From assembly GCA_963575745.1 (NCBI GenBank), contig CAUYUJ010001373.1, forward strand, positions 33,973 through 97,972: a stretch of DNA of 64,000 bases, read 5' to 3'. Below are positions 33,261-44,072 of this stretch, one piece after another. Positions within the stretch are counted from its first letter, which is position 1. Every line of letters starts with the position of its first letter. The stretch is from Prorocentrum cordatum. Taxonomy: Eukaryota > Sar > Dinophyceae > Prorocentrales > Prorocentraceae. Below the pieces are notes generated by a model that made no database searches, was not told the origin of the DNA, and saw only the letters and a program-made list of their open reading frames with translations. A program made the translations under genes and the position numbers.

Positions 33261-36200
33261 ATGGAATTCAAAGTTGGAAGCAGACGGATGACACTGCGTG
33301 AAGCATCACCCGCAGCTGTTCGGACGACTTCAACGCCTTCCAGTATAGATAGACCACTAGAGGTACTTGAATCTGGGTATCTCACCGCCAAGGGTGCGCA
33401 GTACACGTCTGAGATTGGGTTGCCAGGCAGTTGTACCAGATCCGTCGGATCAGCCGATGTTACAGATCACGCACCTCATCTGGAATCTTACATAGATGCT
33501 CGTGTATCCCTGCCGCTATCCTGGAACCCCCCTACATGGCTCGGCCAGGAGGACAAGCAGCAGAAGGCCAAGATGAACCCATCCCTTAGCCGAGAAGAAC
33601 GAGCAGCACTGGAGTACGAACATACCGTAGGGCAAACCACGAAGATGTTCAATAGTTTGAAACCTGGCATTGGAAAGATTACAGAAGTAGTTAGGCATTT
33701 TCAAGAACAAGTTTCACAGGCATCACGAGCAGCAGCAGAACCAGTACCGAGAGGAGGAAGTGCAGCAGCAGACACGCTGCACTGCCGTGCGGAGATTCCC
33801 GAGCCGATCACGGTACGACTGGATCAAAAAAGCACCTGGATACACTTACAAGAATGCCACCCAGAAATGAAGCTGCATGAGTTCGCCGAAGTCGCCATCA
33901 AGATGACCAAGTACACAGAGGTGGACCCGTTCAACTATTATATATACACTGACGCCTCGGTACCCAATGACAACAAGGCGGCAGCATGGTCAATGGCACT
34001 AATTTCCCAGAGCGAAGCAGATTTTCATTTTCACGGACAGATTGGACACCTTATTTCAGGAAGCACGGCATTGGATATTGATTACTCGCGCTTGGACTCG
34101 ACACAAGCAGAGTTGGTGGCTATCACATGGGCATTGATTTTATCGTTGCAGCTAGATACGACAGTGTGTACTAGCATTTACACTGACTCGCAGAGCGCGA
34201 TCGACATCATTACAAAAGCAACGTCCAGAACGGATCCTATTTCACTTCTGGCGATCAGCACCTATGATGCAGTACAGCGGCGACGATTGGTACCATTACG
34301 GCACACAAAAGCTCATGTTGGTCAACCATGGAATGAATTATGCGACTCGGTAGCCAAGTATCATACTCAGAAATATCAAAAGAATGAGATTATTGACATT
34401 GAGATCGACAACTTCTTGCCCAGCGAGATCATCGAAGAGCTCTACGTCAGCGAATACATTCACTGGAGCATGCTTCGAGACCCCGAGTATCAAGACAACC
34501 ACGCATATCCAGCTGCGGATCGACATGGGTTGTATTATCAATATCAGCCGATGCAGGCAGACAAAAATATTGAGATCAAAGTCAGCGAACCCCCTGTATA
34601 TCCAGCAGATCCATTGGCATCGATGACACAAACCATAGCTGAACATCAAGGAAAGCCGCAGGCCAAGACGACCCTCAACCTCAACCTCTGCACGTACAAC
34701 GCACAGCGAACAGTAGTGGATGTCGATACTGAGAAGCCAGGCGAGCCGCAGAACATCAAAAGGGTCACGGCTAAGCTCAAGGACAACCGGGGCCAGCTTA
34801 TGCGGACACAGATGCGCGACGAGAACATCCACATCGCAGGAGTTCAAGAGAGTACGGCAACAGAGACATATTCGCACTACAATGGATATATGCAATTTAG
34901 CTCCGGAAGGCCAGAAGGTCTACGACCTGAAGAGTGCAGACTCGGGACATCTTTACTAGTCAATACTGATATGCCGTACGCGGTCAGCGACAAAACAGAG
35001 CATTATTTCAAAAAGAGCCAGTTCAGAGTGTTGCATGCAGCAGAAAGGATTCTGATTGTGGCGGTCAAGACTCCCATACTGCACGAAACCATTCATGTAT
35101 GGCATACTCCACATCATGAGAAGGGCTCGAAGAAGAAGGAACGTTCAAAATGGTGGAAAGAAGTAAGACGATTAAGCTCCAAGTGGCCGCCTACCATCGT
35201 GTTGGGCGACTGCAATGCTACATTCGGGCCGACTGACACCCCAGGCGTGGGCAACATCAGCCTCAATGACGATGATGCCGACGATGACAACGCAATCAGG
35301 TGTCGGGACTTCGTGGAAGATTACAACCTGCACGTCATCAACACTCTCGTCATGCACGATGAAAGAGCGACGCTTCATCGTGACAGGAGTGCCAAGAAGC
35401 GTGTAGACTACATCATGACCGCCAAGCAGTACCTCCAGGGCACAACCGAAGTTACAGTACTCACGGACTTCGACACTGGAGTCGAATCCGCAGACCATTT
35501 ACCTGTTGTGGTGAGGACTGCGTTGCTGGTAGAACCCTCAGGCAGAAAGACAGGTTACGCACCGATCGACAAGCAAAAGACCCACAACATGGAACTCAGG
35601 CAAATGTTTCAGAAACAACTTGGATCTCTCCCGCTACACGACTGGACAGTGGAGGCCAACCTGCAGCTAGAGCAGACGAACGACGTGGTCAACGAAATGG
35701 CGAGTATTTTCTTTAAAGCCGACGGCAGTACACCACGCCAGCCATACATCACCCAGGACACCCTGCGTCTGATCAGGATGCGGCGATACATTATCCAGGC
35801 TATGCGTTCAAAGAATTTGGACAGCAAAGAATGGATCAACCTCATCTCCCACACCGAGAAGTACGTGAATGCCAAAGTAAAGGACTCAGACAACTGGGCA
35901 GAAGATGCTCACCGCTTTGCTCTAGCAGTCGAAGCACATCGTGCGTTTAAAAAGGCGGTGGACATCGTCCAGGCGGGGAGGACATTTTTAACAGCTACTA
36001 AGCCAAAGCTCACGTACAACTTAAGAAAAGACCGAGCAGATCACCTCACACGAATAGCCGAAGAAGCGCAAGGATTCATAACGGACCATCGGTCAGGGCA
36101 GGCATGGTCGTGCACCAGATCCCTACTACAATATGGCGGACGCATACCGAGCAAGCAGAGCCGCAGACATCCTGCAGCGGGACCTGCCCCATACCACGAG

Positions 36201-39200
36201 GAGGATGACGGCACCACAATCGACGACGACCGAAAGCTTGCAGCCAGCAGGCTGCGACACTTCGCGGCGCAGGAAGACGCGGACATATCGACTACCAGCA
36301 AAGTACGGGTTCGTTACAATGAGGACGTCGCGACTGCCGTACTACATACCCGTCTCAACCTGGATAATGTACCTTCGTTACCATGGTTATGCCACAGTTT
36401 CTCGCAAGTGAAGGAAGGCAAAGCAGCAGGTGCAGACGGGGTCAGCACCACGATCCTCAAAACGGCTCCCCGCGAACTTGCCAGGCTATACAGCCCAATC
36501 CTATGTAAGACAGCATTGCTGATTCAAGAGCCGCTCTCCTTCAAGCACGGGATCGGGATTGCGCTCCACAAGAATATTGACAAGGCAGCTTGGAATGAAT
36601 ATTATCGGCTTATCCTCCTCAACAGTGAAGTTTCCAAGCACTATCACAAGTACCTCAAGACATGCCTCTCCAAGCTCATTGGGGTAATGCTTCGAGACAC
36701 GCAAACGGGTGGACGACCAGGACGGTCTCAAGCTATGGCGGGCCATATTGTTAATACCTTCCTGTGCACCATGCGCGAAAGCAAGGAATGTGGATTTATA
36801 CTGTTCATTGACCTTCGCGCTGCATTCCACCGAGTTATTCGGCAAATGGCGCTGGACACCAGCGGGTATGACCCACACCGTTTGGATATTGAATACATCA
36901 TGGAACACAGCGCAATGCCAGACGCTCTGAGACCACTGGCGCAGTTGGCCCTATCAACGCCTATACTAATGCAGCACTTGGATAAGGAGCCTCACCTCGC
37001 CCAGCAACTGATCGAGTCCAACAGGCTGACCCACTTCGGCATGCCGCACACGGACCAGGTTGCAATATCAAGACGCAGCTCCAGACCTGGCAATAGTCTA
37101 GCGGACTCGCTCTTCAACGTTACATTTACGAGGCCACTATCATTGGCAGAAAGTACGCTAATACAAGCAGATCTGTGCTACCGAGTTCCACCAGCACCTG
37201 AAGGAGTTCCTAGGTTCACGAAAGGACGCGAAGTAAATACCGTGCTGTCGGATGTGTCTTTTGTTGATGACGCGTTGTTCGCGGTCCAAGCCAGAGCAGA
37301 CGAAGTAAAAAGAAAGATGTGTCGGACCGTGGACATTGTGCACAGCGCGATGGCCGTGTACGGTTTCGAGATCAATTACAAGCGTACCAAGACGGCAATA
37401 CTTCCCACCCTACATGGAGCTGGAGCAAACTTGGTCAAGCAGCAGCTGTTCTCCATGCCTGAACCCCACACCATCACGAAGAAGTACAACATCAAAGTCT
37501 TCATCGAGACCAAGTACAAGCACCTGGGCACACAGATTGACAAGGACGGGTACATTGGTACTCAGATTGCTCGGAACCTGCAAAAGCAAAAGCAAGCGTT
37601 GGGCCCTGTCCGCAAGAGTATTAACAAGCTGAATACGATGAAGTGCGAGTCCAAACTACGGATAGCGGACGCGTACGCAAATGTGCACTTGGGATACCAC
37701 AGTGAGACTTGGCCAGCACCAAGCAACAAGCAGATTGACACCCTTGAAGCAGCCCAAGTTTACTCGTACAGATCGGCCCTCAAGCTCCACATGCCGCAGG
37801 AAGATGGGCGCCGACGCACGAACGAGTACGTACTATACCAAGCTAACCGTCCTCCCGTCATGGCATGCCTGAGGCTACGCCGACTACGATACCTGACGGC
37901 CTTGCTGGAAGGAGGGCCAACGATTTTACTGGCAATGCTGGAACACACGTGGGAGGTCACAAAAACAAAGAATGGATGGGCTGCCCAACTACCCGCAGAT
38001 TTCCAATGGGTAGCTCGACATTCAGCCAAGGACGAAGAGGACGAGATTGCCCACCGCACCGTCCAGGATTGGATCGACCACATCCAGCACGAGCCGAAGC
38101 AGTTTCGCAAGACATTGAAGCTGGTATGGGACAAGTATCGTGCTCACCAACATGACCAGCACCATCATGAAGATTGGAATTATCGACTTGAGCAGATATT
38201 GCAAGCAGCCGAGGCAGCTGCAATACCACCGCCACCGGAGCGACCACCAGTAATATGCTATCATTGTGGACGTACATACGAGAATGCTTCTGTTTTGATG
38301 GCACATATCAAGCGTGATCACGACGGGATCGATGATGCACAAAGATATGCCACTTCCACCTATTGTCAGGCTTGTCGTACGGAATATCATACGCGACCTC
38401 GACTTATCACTCACCTTCGCTACCGATCCGAAGCTTGTTTGGAGGTGCTACGACAGACGAGCCAAGCCTTGGACGACGACGAAGTACACAAGCTCATGGC
38501 CCTAGATCGATCTCACATTGCTGAACTCAAGCGACAAGGATACCACGCTACAAAAGCGTTGATTCCTGCAAGAAGGGATGGACGACGACGATGCGAGAGA
38601 ATGGCTAAACCAAAGTTTTTACCACCAAGAGTGCCCCCGGAGATGATCGACGGACCCTCAGACGGAGAAGAAGACGATACAGCCCAACGTGAACACAGGC
38701 AACCAGATGATCAACAACGGCAGCCAACACCAGCGCCTGTACATACGCCAACGGTGAAATATATGTTACACTTGTTTTCAGGGCGACGTCGACGAGGGGA
38801 TCTACAACACTGGATCGAAGATATGATAGATTTTCCGTGTGTTGTGCTATCAGTGGACGTTATCAATTCCAATAGCCGTGCAGACTTAACACAGATGGAA
38901 CAAATATTGGCATTTTCTACCATGATTCGAGAAGGATATATCCTTGGAGTAGTGGCTGCGCCGCCGTGTGAAACATGGTCTGGCGCGCGACATGTAGTAT
39001 TGGATGGAGACTACCAGGGGCCACCACCGCTCAGATCGGCCACATACCCATGGGGCAAGCCATCCATCGACATGAGGTACCGTCAGCAAGTACAATTAGG
39101 TAACCTGCTGATGAGAGCTGCCCTATTACTGGCCGCAGAATGCATTGTGACTGTAACCCCGATGCTGATGGAGCACCCAGCACGTAATTGGCGCCCAGGT

Positions 39201-39644
39201 ACCGCATCATGCTGGGCACTGGACCAAGTACGCAGAATGCTAACATTCCAAGATGTGGAGCTCATCACTTTTGACCAGTGTTGTTTTGGAGCCGCGTCAA
39301 AAAAGCCGACGACAGTGCTCAGCATTGCATGCCCAAGTTTTGGCAGAACCATGAGAGCTCGGGATGACAGAGGACGCTGCCCACATATGAATGGACATTT
39401 GGCTTCAATTGGTAGAGATATACAGGGCAGGTACCTCACGGCCAAGTTGAAAGAATATCCCGAGCAACTATCACTTCACATGGCGACGAGTATCCAGGAT
39501 GCATGGAAATACCGAACATACTACAGCGGCGCGGACTGGGACGACGCGTGCCCAGACATCATGCAGCTATATGTTCCTCTCGACGAGTATGGCGCGGCAG
39601 CGGACGACTACAACCACGATTGCTGGCGAGGGCACCGTGCGTGA
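33261..39644 (+). CDS. Retrotransposon ORF2: RNase H / APE endonuclease / RT / zinc finger / methyltransferase-like polyprotein
   Basis: 2127 aa from the first ATG, 37 bases after the ORF1 stop; the frame is open from 32916, so +1 frameshifting is possible. RNase H (about 225-370) keeps D231, E284, D309 and D362 (YTDAS, TQAELVA, YTDSQSA, LCDSVA). The APE-like endonuclease (about 472-752) keeps N480, E530 (GVQES), D650/N652 (LGDCN), D716 (VDYI) and D745-H746. RT (about 1045-1445) has KAAGADGV, GGRPGRSQ, motif A FIDLRAAF with D1184, motif B RPGNSLAD, and motif C FVDD with D1336/D1337. Fingers: C1666-x2-C1669-x12-H-x4-H and a C2HC starting at C1702. C-terminal domain (about 1833-2095): HLFSG (1839-1841), acidic D1866, PPCETWS with C1903, E1971 in MEHPARN, and a late TAKLKEYPEQL helix. 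This resembles cytosine-5 methyltransferase motifs I, IV and VI, but clear motif VIII (QxRxR) is not seen. All catalytic residues of the first three domains are present. Confidence 0.88.
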   Translation: MEFKVGSRRMTLREASPAAVRTTSTPSSIDRPLEVLESGYLTAKGAQYTSEIGLPGSCTRSVGSADVTDHAPHLESYIDARVSLPLSWNPPTWLGQEDKQQKAKMNPSLSREERAALEYEHTVGQTTKMFNSLKPGIGKITEVVRHFQEQVSQASRAAAEPVPRGGSAAADTLHCRAEIPEPITVRLDQKSTWIHLQECHPEMKLHEFAEVAIKMTKYTEVDPFNYYIYTDASVPNDNKAAAWSMALISQSEADFHFHGQIGHLISGSTALDIDYSRLDSTQAELVAITWALILSLQLDTTVCTSIYTDSQSAIDIITKATSRTDPISLLAISTYDAVQRRRLVPLRHTKAHVGQPWNELCDSVAKYHTQKYQKNEIIDIEIDNFLPSEIIEELYVSEYIHWSMLRDPEYQDNHAYPAADRHGLYYQYQPMQADKNIEIKVSEPPVYPADPLASMTQTIAEHQGKPQAKTTLNLNLCTYNAQRTVVDVDTEKPGEPQNIKRVTAKLKDNRGQLMRTQMRDENIHIAGVQESTATETYSHYNGYMQFSSGRPEGLRPEECRLGTSLLVNTDMPYAVSDKTEHYFKKSQFRVLHAAERILIVAVKTPILHETIHVWHTPHHEKGSKKKERSKWWKEVRRLSSKWPPTIVLGDCNATFGPTDTPGVGNISLNDDDADDDNAIRCRDFVEDYNLHVINTLVMHDERATLHRDRSAKKRVDYIMTAKQYLQGTTEVTVLTDFDTGVESADHLPVVVRTALLVEPSGRKTGYAPIDKQKTHNMELRQMFQKQLGSLPLHDWTVEANLQLEQTNDVVNEMASIFFKADGSTPRQPYITQDTLRLIRMRRYIIQAMRSKNLDSKEWINLISHTEKYVNAKVKDSDNWAEDAHRFALAVEAHRAFKKAVDIVQAGRTFLTATKPKLTYNLRKDRADHLTRIAEEAQGFITDHRSGQAWSCTRSLLQYGGRIPSKQSRRHPAAGPAPYHEEDDGTTIDDDRKLAASRLRHFAAQEDADISTTSKVRVRYNEDVATAVLHTRLNLDNVPSLPWLCHSFSQVKEGKAAGADGVSTTILKTAPRELARLYSPILCKTALLIQEPLSFKHGIGIALHKNIDKAAWNEYYRLILLNSEVSKHYHKYLKTCLSKLIGVMLRDTQTGGRPGRSQAMAGHIVNTFLCTMRESKECGFILFIDLRAAFHRVIRQMALDTSGYDPHRLDIEYIMEHSAMPDALRPLAQLALSTPILMQHLDKEPHLAQQLIESNRLTHFGMPHTDQVAISRRSSRPGNSLADSLFNVTFTRPLSLAESTLIQADLCYRVPPAPEGVPRFTKGREVNTVLSDVSFVDDALFAVQARADEVKRKMCRTVDIVHSAMAVYGFEINYKRTKTAILPTLHGAGANLVKQQLFSMPEPHTITKKYNIKVFIETKYKHLGTQIDKDGYIGTQIARNLQKQKQALGPVRKSINKLNTMKCESKLRIADAYANVHLGYHSETWPAPSNKQIDTLEAAQVYSYRSALKLHMPQEDGRRRTNEYVLYQANRPPVMACLRLRRLRYLTALLEGGPTILLAMLEHTWEVTKTKNGWAAQLPADFQWVARHSAKDEEDEIAHRTVQDWIDHIQHEPKQFRKTLKLVWDKYRAHQHDQHHHEDWNYRLEQILQAAEAAAIPPPPERPPVICYHCGRTYENASVLMAHIKRDHDGIDDAQRYATSTYCQACRTEYHTRPRLITHLRYRSEACLEVLRQTSQALDDDEVHKLMALDRSHIAELKRQGYHATKALIPARRDGRRRCERMAKPKFLPPRVPPEMIDGPSDGEEDDTAQREHRQPDDQQRQPTPAPVHTPTVKYMLHLFSGRRRRGDLQHWIEDMIDFPCVVLSVDVINSNSRADLTQMEQILAFSTMIREGYILGVVAAPPCETWSGARHVVLDGDYQGPPPLRSATYPWGKPSIDMRYRQQVQLGNLLMRAALLLAAECIVTVTPMLMEHPARNWRPGTASCWALDQVRRMLTFQDVELITFDQCCFGAASKKPTTVLSIACPSFGRTMRARDDRGRCPHMNGHLASIGRDIQGRYLTAKLKEYPEQLSLHMATSIQDAWKYRTYYSGADWDDACPDIMQLYVPLDEYGAAADDYNHDCWRGHRA

Positions 39645-39720
39645 CTCCAGTGAGTGGTTGGTATTTTATGCAGATTGCTGCAAGTGATGCATGTGGAGCT
39701 GAGGGTCCAATACATTGTGG

Positions 39721-40205
39721 ACCTCAAGGCGGCCAGCAGCCCCAGCGACCACCAGCACCACGACTGGAGGGCCGCGTAGGACTGCTACTTCTGGGTCGAG
39801 AAGGCCCCCCCTACAGGGTGAGCGTGCCGCCCGCCGGAGAAGGCGGTGGCTGGCGGCCCTGAGGGGGGGATGAGCTGGGCCCGACGGCCCGCCCCCCACT
39901 CCTTTCCTCGTGAGTTTAGTTACGGTGGTGTGGCGGAGGTGGGTCTCTCTCCCTCCTCTCGCGCGGCGGCCGCGGCCGCGGGCGCGGGAGCGCGGACCCG
40001 ACGCGCGTGGCGCAGCGGTTGCGGCAGGCAGGAGGAGAAGAGGAGGAGGAGGAGGAGGAGGAGGAGGAGGAGGGGGAGGAGGAGGAGGAGGAGGGGTGAG
40101 GAGGAGAGGGAGGAGGATGAGGAGGAGGAGGAGGAGGAGGAGGAGGAGGTGGGGTGAGGAGGGCTCAGGACACCTCCCAGAAGGCCCAGGGACCTCCGAG
40201 CCGTC
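39721..40205. repeat. GC-rich flank with a GGA/GAG tract
   Basis: 39721-40029 holds no gene that I can support. 40030-40150 is GGA/GAG repeat whose frames read R/G/E-rich peptides. Confidence 0.7.
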
Positions 40206-40207
40206 TG

Positions 40208-40472
40208 CGAGGGGCCCGCCCCTCCTCGCTTCCCCCCGGGGGCCCGCCTCCGAGCCTCGAGCCAGGCTCTGTTCGCTCGCGGGCCACTGAGCTGCTCATC
40301 GCATGCCACTTCCTGGGGCGTCGCGCCGCGGAAGGGTGCGTCCGAGGGCCCGCCCCTTCTCGCTTCCCCCCAGGGGCCCGCCTCCGAGCCTTGAGCCAGA
40401 CGCTGTTCACTCGCGGGCCACTGAGCTGCTCATCGCATGCGACTTCCTGGGGCGTCGCGCGCCCGAGGGCCG
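40208..40472 (+). repeat. 133-bp tandem duplication
   Basis: GGGCCCGCCCCTCCTCGCTT, then CACTGAGCTGCTCATCGCAT and CTTCCTGGGGCGTCGCGC occur at 40212 and again about 133 bases later. The copies are about 90% alike by eye. From 40473 to 41585 I find only weak internal similarity (GGGCCGAGCGC blocks near 40646 and 41046) and no gene. Confidence 0.85.
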
Positions 40473-41589
40473 CCGGGAAGTACAGGAAAGGGGCCCACGA
40501 GTGCCCGCCGCGATCAGAGCTGCGGAGGCCCAGAGCCAGCACGCCTCACAGGAAACCGGGACGGAGTGAGGGGCAGGGGGGGGGGGGCTGCGCAGGCCGC
40601 GCGGCCGGATACGCGTGCGGAGGCCCCGCCGATGCGGCCACGGAGGGGCCGAGCGCGGGAGAGGCGCCTGGTCACACGGGGCGACTGCCACCCGGGGTGA
40701 GGTTCTCGCGGAGTGGGTCGCACACGGCTCGCGTCTCTCCTCGTTGTCCTGTCCCATTTCTCTGTCCGCTCTCCAGTGGGGCTTTGGCACGCTCCCGCAG
40801 CTGCTTCGCTTACACGGGCGACTGCTGGCGCGTTCCCAGCCACACGTGCGGGTGCAGTCGAAGCGCTGTCATAAGGAACCCTACAAAAGGAACGAGGCCC
40901 CCCCTTTCTAACACATTAACTTCGGTTTCCCATAGAAGGCCGAAGGAAAACCGAATGCAGACGGTAACACAACTAAGGGACACTGAGCCCCACCCCGAGG
41001 AAGAGGGTTCCTTCTTCAGCGGCCCGACTGCACCTGGCCATGGAAGGGCCGAGCGCTGGAGAGAGACACCCAGCCACACGTGTAGCCAACTCTCTCTCTC
41101 AAGCTGCGCCATGCCGATCGTATCTCGGCGGCGCGCACAAGGGGGTGGGGGGAGAGGGGAAGGCCTCTCAGAAGGAGGCTGCTTCTTGGAAGGCCAAGGC
41201 CCCGCATGCACACACGAAGGCACGCGTCGTGCAGGCAGCAGAGGTGCTTCGAAGAAGCCTTCCCCCCTCCACCTGCCCCCCCTCTGCGCGTGGCCGAGGC
41301 TGGCCGCGTCGTGCACATCTGGCCTCCAGGCGCTTCCTCTCCCCGTCTCTCCCGGAACCCGCGCGTTGGTCTCTGCGCGCTGGTTTCTGACACCGCGTCG
41401 GTCGCTCCACCTTGAACGGGCGCGGCTTCTCCAGAGCGCGGATCGCTCCGTACCGGCCGATCCCACGCCGCTGGCGGCGTCTGACCTTGAGCGCCCGCAC
41501 TGAGGCCGCCCGCGCGCTGACACGACACGAGGCTGCTGCATTTCCCCAGGAAGCAGTGCCTAATCCGGGGGGTCTTGCTTATGAGAAGT

Positions 41590-42215
41590 TTCCACGTTGC
41601 CGCCCGTCACCGCTGCGTGGCTGCCTCGTGCGCTTGGTGGATCCGGCGAGGTTTCACAACGTTGCCGCCCGTGGCCCCGCGAGGTGTTGCCATGTTGCCG
41701 CCCGTGGCCGCCTCGTGGTGCAAAAGCTCGCCGTTCGGGGACGGCGCTGGCTAACGTTGTTCTGGAGGCCCAGCGATGACGAGAAAGGCCCCCTTCGCCC
41801 CCCTGTCTGCTGGCCGGAGCCGATGCTAGGCCTCCTCAGGCCCCCAGCCGGTTCCAAGTCATGTGCATCCGCCTTCCTGGCATTTCCACGTTACCGTCTC
41901 GTGGCCGTCTCGTGCGCAGGGTGGGTCTGCCGAGGCTGCGCCACGTTGCCGCCCGTGATCGTCTCGCGGCCGCGTCGTGCGCTGGGTGGGCCCAGCAAGG
42001 TTTCGCCACGGGGTTGCCCGTGGCCGCCTCGTGGTGCAATAGCTGACTGTTCAGGGTCCCCACTGGCAAAATCCTGGGTTATCCATGTCCAGAGGCGCCA
42101 GTTTTTCGAACCGCGTCCAGCAGTGGCGATGAGAAGCCTCCAGGAGGCCCCCTTTGCCGCCCCCCCCTTCTGCTAGCCGGAACCAGTGCTAGACCCTCGA
42201 CCAATTCCAAGTCAT
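41590..42215 (+). repeat. Direct repeat pair, about 300 bp each
   Basis: CACGTTGCCGCCCGT, GGCCGCCTCGTGGTGCAA and a TTCCAAGTCATGTG end occur in 41590-41865 and again in 41885-42225. The block GCTGGCCGGAGCC...TGCTAGGCC and TCCAAGTCAT also recurs near 43160-43230 and 43330-43350. 42226-42540 is unique and AT-richer. Confidence 0.65.
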
Positions 42216-42539
42216 GTGTATCCAACTTCTCGTGGTACTTCCTCTCGCGGTCTCTCCTGATATCCCTGAGTACTGGCAGCCCCTGACTCCGTATCCACCA
42301 TACTTTGGGCGATTTCGCAAGCAGGGCGCACATGTCCGCCCTACTTTGCAAGCTCCTTTCATGTTAGATTTCCGCCCTAATTTGCCCTCGCTGTTACCGC
42401 CGTGCTTTGACGGAAACGTCAGCACTGTTCTGAAGCGGACATTTCCGCCCTGCGTGTTCGCATCGTCCGGGATGCATCTACGACACAGCTTTAGGCCAGA
42501 AAATCAACCAAAAGGCGGCGGATCCAGAGTCACGACCAC

Positions 42540-43590
42540 TCGATGATCCTCAGAAAGTGTATTGTCGCCACCGTGTGCTTGTCCACCGAAGTCCTTTGCA
42601 CGACGCAGGCGGTGCAAGGAGGACCGACACGGGCTGTGTGTTATCGGTGGAGCTGGGCGAAAGTGGCACACGCGAGCACCCGAGGCGGATCCCGGGAAGC
42701 CCTGAACCCGAAAATGTTGCCGTCTCGTGGGAGGCCGACTCATACTTCCGCCGCCCTCCGCCAACCTTCCGCCAGCTTCCGCCGGCGGAGCCGCCCTCGT
42801 TTTACTTCCGTCGCCCTTCCGCCGCCTTCGGCCGAGGGAGAGACAGCAGCTCCTTCGACACTCGAAGGCGAGGCCCTTTCCGGAACGCCTTCACATCCTG
42901 AGGATCATCGGGCCACCTTAGGCCCCCAGTCTTGGAAGCGGCCGACGGGTCTGAACTGGTTGAGACCCCCAGTTATCGGTCAGGACACGGGGATGAAATC
43001 AAATCCACCCAAGATCGGTTCATGGACCCCTCCCGGGTTCCATCTGGTGCAGTTTTTCACCCTGGATCCGCTTCTCACGGTCCCAGGGCCTGAAGAAGGC
43101 CCCCGGAAGCTGAAAAGGAAGAAACCCCCCCGAACCCAGAACCTCGAACCCGTCCGTCCTTCCTTCTGGCCAGAACCGTTGCTGGGCCACCCCAGACCCC
43201 CAGACGCGGCTCCAACCCCAGCTGGCTCCAAGTCATCTGGCAGTTCCTCTCCCCGCCTCCCCCGACACAGAGATCCGAGAGAATGGCGGCGGGCGCGGGG
43301 GCGGTCCTGGCCTCCGCGAACTTCGACCGCCCAGCTGGCTCCAAGTCATTTAGGCGGGTGTTAAGGGGGGGGGTAAACAATGGGGCCCTACAGGAGCTCT
43401 GTAGGGCTCCTTTGGGAGCTAACCGGGGCCCTGAAGGAGGGCCCCTTTCGGGCCCTTTTCTTCACCATGTGCATGCTGTCGGGAAAAACGTAATTAGCTG
43501 ACACGAATTGACGAGCACGATTCCCGAGTAAACTGAGGAAGTCTCAAAGGAAACGGCTGCCGGGCCGGTGTTCTAGGCCTCCCCGTCCCC
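42540..43590. other. Intergenic stretch with TCCAAGTCAT repeats
   Basis: A CTTCCGCCGCCCTCCGCC-type degenerate patch lies at about 42748-42835. TGGCTCCAAGTCAT appears at about 43222 and 43333. A GAGGAAGTCTCAAAGGAAAC motif lies at about 43536, preceded by ACGATTCCCGAGTAAACT as in the 12.5 and 15.2 kb copies. No gene can be supported here or in 43591-44072. Confidence 0.5.
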
Positions 43591-44072
43591 TCTGTGGGAC
43601 GCTCCCGTGGTCTGTCGTTAGAACTCTCCAGCAAAAAACAAGAATTGAAACAGAGTCCCGCGCAGCACGCAGAGGCCAGCGCGAAACTGAAGTTCAAGCC
43701 AGCGAACTGGCCTCCAACATCGGAAGAGGGCCAGTCGAGACAACGGCAACTGTCTTGGCATTGTCCTTCCGCTTGGGCCTCCTGGAAGCTTCTCGTCGCC
43801 ACGGCTGCATCCGCACCGAAAAATAAGTCTGAATGGGCCCCGGCACGCGTCCAGGGACCGAATTTGAGCGCATCTGGACCTGGCGAGGGAGCGTCGTTGT
43901 CTCAACTGGCCCTGCTCCGACGGGAGCCTGATCCAGGGTCCCACGGTGGCCCCCAGTTGTTCGCCGCGAGCGACGGAAGGCGAAGCTTAAAACACTCACT
44001 TGCCGCGAGCACAGCAGAGGACAGCGCCAAGCCAACTTAAACGGTGGCTGGTGGGTGGCACGTCTTTGCGTC

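Larger units (their letters stand above)
31170..39720 (+). mobile_element. Intact LINE-type (non-LTR) retrotransposon
   Basis: About 8.5 kb with a balanced, less GC-rich composition set in GC-rich repeat DNA. It encodes an ORF1 (31238-33223) and an ORF2 (33261-39644) with RNase H, APE-like endonuclease, RT, zinc fingers and a methyltransferase-like C-terminus. I saw no LTRs, integrase or protease, and the APE-type endonuclease fits target-primed reverse transcription. Both ORFs are free of stops, suggesting recent activity. The ends are placed by composition only: I found neither a poly(A) tail nor target-site duplications. The RPGxSxAD block in the RT resembles LINEs I associate with dinoflagellates; that link is from memory. 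Confidence 0.85.

Noticed and set aside
40154-41503. 449-codon plus-strand frame
   Set aside because: It crosses a 133-bp tandem duplication (133 is not a multiple of three, so the peptide is not repeated in frame) and GC-rich sequence; no domain seen.
43594-44040. 148-codon plus-strand frame next to the kinase
   Set aside because: No recognisable domain, opposing frames are equally open, and it lies just beyond the 3' end of the kinase.
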